Assembly (NCBI GenBank): GCA_902773215.1
Contig: CACYDQ010000468.1
Coordinates: 1 to 8,033 of the forward strand
Origin: an uncultured Spirochaetaceae bacterium
Lineage (GTDB): Bacteria; Spirochaetota; Spirochaetia; Treponematales; Treponemataceae
Direction of reading: 5' to 3'
DNA: 8,033 bases
The notes below the pieces were generated by a model. The model saw nothing but the letters and a program-made list of their open reading frames with translations, ran no database searches and had not been told where the DNA came from. Numbering within the stretch: the stretch's first letter is position 1; each line of letters opens with the position of its first letter. This document shows, piece by piece, positions 1 through 4,376 of the stretch. Position numbers and translations under genes: made by a program.

Positions 1-1068
1 CACGACGGGTATCAGGAGCGTCGTGACAAAGCCGAACCCTGCCATAAATATACCGAATATCGCGGAACCCGACAAGAGCCAGGTCTTTTCCTGCCTGGCC
101 CGCTCCAGGTTGCCCTCGCCGAGCGTCTTGCCGATGATGACCCCGGTCGCTGAGTAGATGCCCCCGAACGCGACGAAGAAGAGGTTCGCTATCGCAAAAC
201 TTGAGGCCATGCCGGAGACAACCTCCGCCCCGCCCCTGCCGTTGTAAATCGCCGTCGTAATCGTCTCGGAGAGCACCCAGACCATCTCGCAGAAAAGAAC
301 GAGCGATCCCTTCTTGAGGATTTCCCGGAAGAGCTTGCCGTCAATCTTGAACAGCTTGGACAGCCGCACCGCGAATTCCGGCTTCTTCCCCATGTAGACC
401 GCAATGAATATGACGAACTCAACGCCGCGGGCTATGACCGTCGCTATCGCCGCACCCTGTACCTCCAGGCGTGGGAAGCCCAGGTTCCCGTAAATCAGGA
501 GCCAGTTGAAAAAGGTGTTCGTCAGCGTCGCAACGATCGTCACGATGAGCGGAATCTTGACGCTCCCCATGTCGCGCAGAGAGCTTGCGACGCACATGGA
601 GACCGTCATCGGCGGCCCCATGAAGAAGGCGATTTTCATGTAGCGCACGCCCTCGTCCAGTATCTGCTCCGCCTGCGTGTTCCCGATCAACATGAGGGAG
701 AGCACCTGGCGGGGGAAGACGACGCAGACCAAGAAATATGGAAGAACCGCGACCAGCCCCATGACGAGCTTGAAGCGGAAAGCCTGCCCCATTCCGTCCT
801 TGTCCTTCGCGCCGAAGAACTGGGTCATGAAGATGCCGCCGGACATGCAGATGGTGTTGACGTAAATCATGAACACGAACAGCACCTGCCCCGCGACGTT
901 CACGCCGGACATGGAGATGTCCCCCAGCCCGGACACCATGAAGTTGTCTATGAGCGACACCATGCTCTGGATGAGCTGCTGGAGCATAATCGGCAGGGCG
1001 ATGGCCAGCGCGTTCCTGTAGAATTTCGCGGGGGCGAACAGGCGCACGCCCCCATCCTTGTAAAGCAT
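1..1068 (-). CDS. MATE-family multidrug/cation antiporter, C-terminus cut by window edge
   Basis: An inner-membrane secondary transporter of the MATE (NorM-like) family, which exports drugs or metabolites in exchange for Na+ or H+. The visible 356 residues stay open to base 1; full MATE proteins have about 450 residues and 12 membrane helices, so roughly the last quarter is missing. After a short N-terminus come family-typical features: the first helix around residues 18-45, TQFFGAKD at 82-89 after helix 2, and SSLRDMGSVKIPL at 162-174. FNWLLIYGNLGFP at 187-199 leads into QGAAIATVIARGVE at 204-217, and the second half begins near 255-310. The ATG at 1068 is preceded by GAGG with a 5-nt spacer. 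A perfect consensus promoter lies about 65 bp upstream. The neighbouring gene encodes an HTH/superoxide-reductase-like regulator, so redox-linked control is possible. Substrate cannot be told from sequence; family assignment is firm. Confidence 0.93.
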   Translation of the reverse strand, partial: MLYKDGGVRLFAPAKFYRNALAIALPIMLQQLIQSMVSLIDNFMVSGLGDISMSGVNVAGQVLFVFMIYVNTICMSGGIFMTQFFGAKDKDGMGQAFRFKLVMGLVAVLPYFLVCVVFPRQVLSLMLIGNTQAEQILDEGVRYMKIAFFMGPPMTVSMCVASSLRDMGSVKIPLIVTIVATLTNTFFNWLLIYGNLGFPRLEVQGAAIATVIARGVEFVIFIAVYMGKKPEFAVRLSKLFKIDGKLFREILKKGSLVLFCEMVWVLSETITTAIYNGRGGAEVVSGMASSFAIANLFFVAFGGIYSATGVIIGKTLGEGNLERARQEKTWLLSGSAIFGIFMAGFGFVTTLLIPVV

Positions 1069-1130
1069 ATATACCTCAATGAAGAGCTGTCAGGGGTGAA
1101 ATCTGATATGCAACAGTTGTTATGCGATGG

Positions 1131-1159
1131 ATTATATGCCTCTTGCCGCGGACTGTCAA
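1131..1159 (-). promoter_or_regulatory. Consensus sigma-70 promoter of the MATE gene
   Basis: On the minus strand TTGACA (1159-1154) and TATAAT (1136-1131) are separated by exactly 17 bp, matching the housekeeping sigma consensus at all twelve positions. Transcription should start near 1124, giving a leader of about 55 nt before the ATG at 1068. The MATE gene therefore has its own promoter and need not depend on read-through from the regulator gene. A promoter this strong usually needs a repressor to be silent. Seen directly in the sequence; activity is inferred. Confidence 0.85.
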
Positions 1160-1220
1160 GTGGACACGGTGGATGGGATGCTCTTTGGAGCCGCTCAAAC
1201 AAAATCAAGTTCTACAAGCA

Positions 1221-1239
1221 GTTACAATCACATTGTCAC
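1221..1239. promoter_or_regulatory. Imperfect inverted repeat upstream of the MATE promoter, possible operator
   Basis: GTTACAAT and ATTGTCAC flank a 3-bp centre (CAC); the arms pair at 7 of 8 positions. The element sits about 60 bp upstream of the MATE -35 box, in the 242-bp spacer between regulator and transporter. Its size and symmetry fit a dimeric repressor or activator site, but no specific regulator family can be read from it. Confidence 0.35.
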
Positions 1240-1250
1240 GTTTTGGCTAC

Positions 1251-1280
1251 AAAAAACGAAAAATTTAGGGTACCCCTAAA
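1251..1280 (-). terminator. Rho-independent terminator of the HTH regulator gene
   Basis: Read on the minus strand, TTTAGGG (1280-1274) pairs perfectly with CCCTAAA (1270-1264) across a 3-nt loop. It is followed at once by TTTTT, CG and TTTTTT. It lies about 30 nt after the regulator's TAA stop and about 90 bp before the MATE -35 box, so it should separate the two transcripts. The upstream arm also forms part of a longer competing hairpin at 1273-1294. Confidence 0.65.
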
Positions 1281-1294
1281 CGAGCGTTTAGGGG
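1273..1294. repeat. 10-bp perfect inverted repeat with TAAACG core
   Basis: CCCCTAAACG and CGTTTAGGGG flank a 2-bp centre (AG). The arms overlap the stem of the adjacent terminator, so in RNA the two hairpins exclude each other. The inner half-site TAAACG/CGTTTA is shared with the inverted repeat at 1299-1314, and the two dyad centres are 23 bp apart. It could be an operator, a competing RNA hairpin, or both. Confidence 0.6.
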
Positions 1295-1298
1295 GGAC

Positions 1299-1314
1299 AT
1301 AAACGGGCGTTTAT
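1299..1314. repeat. 7-bp perfect inverted repeat with the same TAAACG core
   Basis: ATAAACG and CGTTTAT flank a 2-bp centre (GG). The dyad overlaps the regulator's stop codon (1311-1313). Together with 1273-1294 it gives four equally built half-sites at about two-helical-turn spacing, which resembles a tandem operator more than a simple terminator. Confidence 0.55.
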
Positions 1315-1898
1315 ACGTCCAGCCGGAAAAGCCCGTGGCGGTTGCAGTAGGCATACAGGTACTTCACGCCGTCAATCTTGAAGCGTGCCTCCGCGCCCTG
1401 CTCCGGGTAGAATTTCACGAGCTGAACCCTCTGGTCGGACACTGCCATGACGAACGAGATGTAATGCTCCTTCGTCATCGGGTGACTGACGGAGACGAAG
1501 TATTCGTCCTCCACAAGCTCCAGCCTGATTGCGTGCTCCTCATCTGCCGCCTCCGCCTCCTGCGCGGGCAGCGTAATGCCGCAGCAGCTTACGACCGCAT
1601 CGCCGCATGACTGAATCACGTTGCCACAGACAGGACAGACATACAGCCGGCTCCGTGCCATGTTCGCGGCCCTGTTCCTGTTCATGATGCAGTCCCCGGA
1701 AAGCAGCTCGATTACGGAGATACCCAGGGCCTGTGCCAGCGGCTCCAGCAAACTGATGTCAGGAAAGCCCCTCCCGGTTTCCCACTTGCTGACCGCCTTG
1801 CCCGAGACGCAGATTGTTTCCGCCAGCTGCTCCTGCGTCAAAGCTTTTCCTTCACGGAGCCGTTTTATCACGGCCCCGGTAACATAACTGTCCGTCAT
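1311..1898 (-). CDS. XRE-type HTH regulator fused to a desulfoferrodoxin/superoxide-reductase-like domain
   Basis: A cytoplasmic DNA-binding protein of 195 residues. Residues 8-65 form a Cro/C1-type helix-turn-helix (IKRLREGKALTQEQLAE, then VSKWETGRGFPDI). From residue 86 the protein follows desulfoferrodoxin: C88, C91, C105 and C106 match the four-cysteine centre I, and H122, H139, H145, C185 and H188 (in YCNRHG) match the His4-Cys iron site of superoxide reductase. The catalytic lysine next to the first histidine (EKH in the enzyme) is glutamate here (EEH), which favours sensing over catalysis. The ATG at 1898 is chosen over the one at 1913 because GGAGG (1911-1907) lies 8 nt before it. I recall similar HTH-SOR fusions in Firmicutes, so transfer is possible. 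The adjacent MATE gene is a likely target. Domain calls are firm; the signal sensed is inferred. Confidence 0.93.
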   Translation of the reverse strand: MTDSYVTGAVIKRLREGKALTQEQLAETICVSGKAVSKWETGRGFPDISLLEPLAQALGISVIELLSGDCIMNRNRAANMARSRLYVCPVCGNVIQSCGDAVVSCCGITLPAQEAEAADEEHAIRLELVEDEYFVSVSHPMTKEHYISFVMAVSDQRVQLVKFYPEQGAEARFKIDGVKYLYAYCNRHGLFRLDV

Positions 1899-1906
1899 TT
1901 TTCTTA

Positions 1907-1911
1907 CCTCC
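1907..1911 (-). promoter_or_regulatory. Ribosome binding site that decides the regulator start
   Basis: GGAGG lies 8 nt upstream of the ATG at 1898. The longer reading frame starts at 1913 and contains this motif within its first codons, so the upstream ATG would have no ribosome binding site of its own at a usable distance. Confidence 0.7.
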
Positions 1912-1931
1912 ATACGGTTCGTTATGCCGAG

Positions 1932-1940
1932 ATTCTAGCA
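1932..1940 (-). promoter_or_regulatory. Extended -10 promoter of the HTH regulator gene
   Basis: On the minus strand TGCTAGAAT combines the TG extension (1940-1939) with a good -10 hexamer TAGAAT (1937-1932). There is no convincing -35 box 17 bp upstream (TGGCTT), which is typical for extended -10 promoters. It lies between the upstream operon's terminator and the regulator, placing the transcript start near 1925. Confidence 0.5.
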
Positions 1941-1978
1941 CAAGCGGGAGGAGGAAGCCAGCTACTTATCGTAGACAG

Positions 1979-2016
1979 AAAAAGCCCCCCAGAAAGCTTT
2001 CCTCTCCGGGGGGCTT
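1979..2016 (-). terminator. Strong rho-independent terminator after the lipoprotein/LysM operon
   Basis: On the minus strand AAGCCCCCC (2016-2008) pairs perfectly with GGGGGGCTT (1990-1982) across a 17-nt loop, followed by TTTTT running out of the stem. The loop itself contains the palindrome GAAAGCTTTC, which can add a small inner stem. It starts 13 nt after the stop of the LysM-like gene and insulates the downstream regulator. There is no T-run on the plus strand, so it acts in one direction. Confidence 0.9.
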
Positions 2017-2028
2017 CACAAGAACAAA

Positions 2029-2748
2029 CTACCTGTTGTGGCTGTAGTTCGGGCTGTACGTGTCGTACGTCTGCTTGGGGTCGTAGGTACCGCTGCGGTA
2101 CTCGCCCGAGATGGACGGTATCTCCAGCTTCATGCCCGGCAGAATCAGGTTGGGGTTGTCCGGATCGGGCAGCTTCTCCCTGTTGGCATGGTAGAGGTTC
2201 TCCCAGAGCCAGGGATTGTTGTAGACGTAGCTGCGTCCCGAAATATTCCAGAGACAGTCCCTCGTGATTTCCCACGGCTGCACGATGTAGAACTTGGGCA
2301 GTCCGTACAGGCCCTTTATGCCTGACAAGGTGTCCAGAACCTTCTGCGCCAGGTACGAGGCGTTGTCATAGTCCTCGGAATCCAGGGCATCCACCGCCTC
2401 GTCGTAGTAATCAGAAGCCGCGTTGAAAGCAACCGGGTAGTTCTCGTCCGCGCCAATCTTGCGCGCGTAGTCCAGCCGTTCCTTTGCCTTGGCAAGCAGA
2501 GCCTCGGCCTCGGCCCTCTTCCGCATGTTCCTGATGAACTCTTCGGAAAGGGCGGCATTCTCCGCAGCCTTCTCCGAGTACTCTATCGCCAGGTCGTAGT
2601 CGCCAGCGTCCAGAGCCTTGTCGGCCTTGACCGCATACTCCTCTGCCAGCTTCTGGTACACATTATCCTTGTAGCTGTACGTAACCGCGAAGGCAGAAAC
2701 CCCCGAAACAAACAACGCCAAGATGACGCCCGTAAGCTTCTTCATCAT
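2029..2748 (-). CDS. Exported protein with TPR-like helices and C-terminal LysM-like domain
   Basis: A predicted periplasmic or wall-associated protein of 239 residues. Residues 1-21 are a type I signal peptide (MMKK, hydrophobic core, cleavage near VSAFA) with no lipobox cysteine. Residues 30-142 are helical with two TPR-like segments of the same form, ALDAGDYDLAIEYSEKAAEN (45-64) and ALDSEDYDNASYLAQKVLDT (121-140). Residues 153-211 resemble LysM: a Y-I-V opening, W180-L-W182-x-N-L-Y, then N200-L-I-L-P-G near the end and L-E-I-P. This suggests peptidoglycan binding. The 28-residue tail is rich in Tyr, Ser and Pro. The first ATG overlaps the upstream lipoprotein stop as ATGA and has GGAGGTGA just before it, a near-perfect anti-16S match, so translation is coupled. 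A second ATG follows immediately. I do not recognise a named gene; the LysM call is moderately sure. Confidence 0.85.
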   Translation of the reverse strand: MMKKLTGVILALFVSGVSAFAVTYSYKDNVYQKLAEEYAVKADKALDAGDYDLAIEYSEKAAENAALSEEFIRNMRKRAEAEALLAKAKERLDYARKIGADENYPVAFNAASDYYDEAVDALDSEDYDNASYLAQKVLDTLSGIKGLYGLPKFYIVQPWEITRDCLWNISGRSYVYNNPWLWENLYHANREKLPDPDNPNLILPGMKLEIPSISGEYRSGTYDPKQTYDTYSPNYSHNR

Positions 2749-3986
2749 AAGTCACCTCCATCGGCATCCAGCTCCTCGTCTATCTCGACATAGGAGTTCT
2801 CGGCTTCCGTGAAATCATCGTCCTCAAGGAGCTTGGCATCGTGATCCTCGATTCCGTCAATCTTCTCGGTCAGCGGATCGGTCTTGTCAGCCTCATCGGC
2901 GACACCCCAAGCGTGGTTGACCTTCTTCTTGGCATCGCTGATTCTCTTCTGGGCCTCGGCGCGTGCGGCCGCAACTTCCTTATACAAGGTCGCAAAGATG
3001 TCCCTCGCCCTCGTATAGTTCTCGATGGACTCATCAACGCTGCCCGTGACATAGTTGGAGTCGCCGGCGCGGAACTCGGACACGCCGTCATCGTAATCAT
3101 CCTTGCGTGAGACTGAGGCCTTGACGCTGTCCGCCTGCTTCTTGGCCTTGAAGGCCTCGGTGCGCATGTTGTTGGCAGCAGCCTTGAGCACGTTGGTGAA
3201 GTCGGTGTTGGCCTTCGTCGCCTTGTTCAGGAACTGGGTGCCTGCATCGGACTCGCCGGACCTGAGCTCCTCAAAGAAGCTGTCGCTGTCCGCCATGATT
3301 TCCTCAAGCTCCTCAAGCAGCTTTGCGCCCTCATTGTAGGCCCGCTGGTTGTTGGAGGCGTAGCCGTTGTCGTCTATCAGCTTCTTCTTGGCCTTGGCCT
3401 CCTCGTACTGCGCGAGCCCCTCATAGGCCGCATTTATCTGCCGGAGGATGTTGGTCATCTCGGGGCTGATGCCCTCAGACTCCGCCAAAGCCCTCTGCCT
3501 GCGGTATTCCTCGTCGAGCGCGTTGAAGAAGTCCGATGTCGCGTCATCATCCTCCGCGCCAGCATCTATCGCTCTCTCACGGGATTTTTCTATCATTCTG
3601 AAGAGGGCGTTATAGTTCTTCGCGGTATTCTCGTCGAACTCTTCGTCATCGCCATCATCGTATCCGTAGCCGGAGCCCGAGCCTGAACCGGAGCCGCTGC
3701 CGTCAGACCCATCGGAACCGTTCCTGCCATTGCCGGAACCATCATCGTCATCGCCATAACCGTTCCTGCCATTGCCAGAACCGTCATCAGTAAGGCTGTT
3801 GCCAGATCCTGAACCGGAGCCGGAATCAGAACCGTCGCCATCTATACCGGAGCCGGTGCGTGACTGCGAAGAGGAACCTGCCCCACCGCTGTTTTTGGAA
3901 TCATCTTTCGGAGTAGAACCACATGCCACAAAGAACAGGGAACTTGCCGCGAGAAGAATAAGCGCAAGACGCTTTAACTTGGTCAT
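2745..3986 (-). CDS. Acidic helical lipoprotein with Gly/Ser/Asp linker, first gene of the LysM pair
   Basis: A predicted membrane-anchored lipoprotein of 413 residues. Residues 1-21 form a lipoprotein signal peptide ending in the lipobox FVAC, with the lipidated cysteine at 22. Residues about 24-118 are a disordered Gly/Ser/Asp/Asn linker containing (SG)n runs and a 14-residue repeat, DDGSGNGRNG, found twice. From about 119 to the end the protein is charged and helical, rich in Ala, Glu, Lys and Asp, with no cysteine and with coiled-coil or TPR-like character (for example NAAYEGLAQYEEAKAKKKL and SIENYTRARDIFATLYKEVA). The ATG at 3986 is preferred over that at 3998 because GGGAGG (3996-3991) overlaps the earlier one. 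The 4-nt overlap with the LysM-like gene implies the two products act together at the cell envelope, perhaps lipoprotein plus wall-binding partner. No named family recognised; function unknown. Confidence 0.88.
   Translation of the reverse strand: MTKLKRLALILLAASSLFFVACGSTPKDDSKNSGGAGSSSQSRTGSGIDGDGSDSGSGSGSGNSLTDDGSGNGRNGYGDDDDGSGNGRNGSDGSDGSGSGSGSGSGYGYDDGDDEEFDENTAKNYNALFRMIEKSRERAIDAGAEDDDATSDFFNALDEEYRRQRALAESEGISPEMTNILRQINAAYEGLAQYEEAKAKKKLIDDNGYASNNQRAYNEGAKLLEELEEIMADSDSFFEELRSGESDAGTQFLNKATKANTDFTNVLKAAANNMRTEAFKAKKQADSVKASVSRKDDYDDGVSEFRAGDSNYVTGSVDESIENYTRARDIFATLYKEVAAARAEAQKRISDAKKKVNHAWGVADEADKTDPLTEKIDGIEDHDAKLLEDDDFTEAENSYVEIDEELDADGGDL
3716..3782 (-). repeat. Imperfect 42-bp-period direct repeat in the lipoprotein linker
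   Basis: Copies at 3716-3740 and 3758-3782 share 25 bp with one mismatch and are 42 bp (14 codons) apart, encoding DDGSGNGRNG twice. The surrounding linker is also repetitive (GS and DG runs). The period is a multiple of three, so gain or loss of a unit would change linker length without shifting the frame. Confidence 0.8.
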
Positions 3987-3990
3987 TTTT

Positions 3991-3996
3991 CCTCCC
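3991..3996 (-). promoter_or_regulatory. Ribosome binding site that decides the lipoprotein start
   Basis: GGGAGG lies 4 nt upstream of the ATG at 3986 and immediately follows an in-frame ATG at 3998. The earlier ATG therefore lacks its own site, and the resulting N-terminus (MTKLKR) is a more typical signal peptide than MGGKMTKLKR. Confidence 0.65.
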
Positions 3997-4006
3997 ATGT
4001 TTTAAC

Positions 4007-4089
4007 TATAATACCACATAGATTGTCGGCCTTTCAGAGAAGCTTTTTTACAGTTAAACTTCCACTATTATAGCTTTTGTGGTATTATA
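4007..4089. promoter_or_regulatory. Divergent promoter region framed by a perfect 12-bp inverted repeat
   Basis: TATAATACCACA (4007-4018) and TGTGGTATTATA (4078-4089) are exact reverse complements 59 bp apart. Each reads TGTGGTATTATA towards the gene it precedes: the lipoprotein on the minus strand and the PC4-like gene on the plus strand. TATTAT within each arm could be a -10 box (4013-4008 minus; 4083-4088 plus). On the plus strand TATAAT at 4090-4095 is an alternative. Neither side has a clear -35 box, so activator dependence or a shared regulator is possible. The region is much richer in A+T than the genes. Confidence 0.6.
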
Positions 4090-4129
4090 TATAATAAACG
4101 AACGCTTGTTAAGGAGGAAACGCACATTT

Positions 4130-4360
4130 ATGGCAGATTCGTTCAAATTCGACTTTGCGGACAATAACGACCGGAAGGTTATATCCGAGGGGAAAGGCGG
4201 CTGGAACCTGGAGCTCAACCTGGTCTCCTGGGGCGACCGCCCGGCAAAGTATGACATACGGTCATGGTCACCCGACCATGAGAAGATGGGCAAAGGAGTC
4301 ACGATGACCCTTGACGAGCTGAAATCCCTCAAGGCCATACTCAACGGAATGGACTTGTAG
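4130..4360 (+). CDS. YdbC/PC4-family single-stranded-DNA-binding protein
   Basis: A small cytoplasmic protein of 76 residues, matching the bacterial YdbC branch of the PC4 (transcriptional coactivator p15) fold. YdbC-type proteins form dimers that bind single-stranded DNA without sequence specificity; roles in transcription, repair or replication are proposed but unsettled. The family-typical core is ELNLVSWGDRPAKYDIRSW at residues 28-46, then SPDHEKMGKGVTMTLDEL, which are the beta-strands followed by the start of the C-terminal helix. Length is normal for the family. The ATG at 4130 follows AGGAGG (4112-4117) with an unusually long 12-nt spacer; no in-frame start lies closer. It is the only plus-strand gene here, divergent from the lipoprotein operon and convergent with the glycosyltransferase, so it appears to be a single-gene transcript. 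Confidence 0.88.
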   Translation: MADSFKFDFADNNDRKVISEGKGGWNLELNLVSWGDRPAKYDIRSWSPDHEKMGKGVTMTLDELKSLKAILNGMDL

Positions 4361-4376
4361 GCTTCCGCCGGGGAGC
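4361..4376. terminator. Short hairpin filling the gap between convergent genes, weak terminator candidate
   Basis: The 16 bp between the two facing stop codons can fold as GCTTCC, loop GCCG, GGGAGC: six pairs including one G-T wobble in the plus-strand transcript. There is no proper T-run on either side (plus strand continues TTATAG). It may help both genes to end, but it is not a textbook terminator. Confidence 0.25.

Noticed and set aside
1069..1124. Riboswitch in the MATE leader
   Set aside because: The leader is only about 55 nt with weak pairing (TCAG/CTGA) and shows no motif of a known riboswitch class.
948..1208. Minus-strand frame of 86 codons overlapping the start of the MATE gene
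   Set aside because: It runs in another frame through the clearly coding MATE N-terminus and across its promoter; low-complexity Arg/Ser/Cys composition is typical of a shadow frame.
1096..1302. Plus-strand reading frame of 68 codons across the spacer between regulator and transporter
   Set aside because: It overlaps the MATE promoter, the terminator and the dyads on the opposite strand, has no good ribosome binding site, and its translation resembles no protein I know.
1899..1913. Upstream ATG at 1913 giving a 200-residue regulator
   Set aside because: The added residues contain the ribosome binding site for the ATG at 1898 and there is no separate site for the upstream ATG.
1914..1929. 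Imperfect dyad ATAACG-AA-CCGTAT near the regulator's own transcript start, resembling the TAAACG sites
   Set aside because: Only part of the arms pair and the core differs, so autoregulation through this site cannot be supported from sequence alone.
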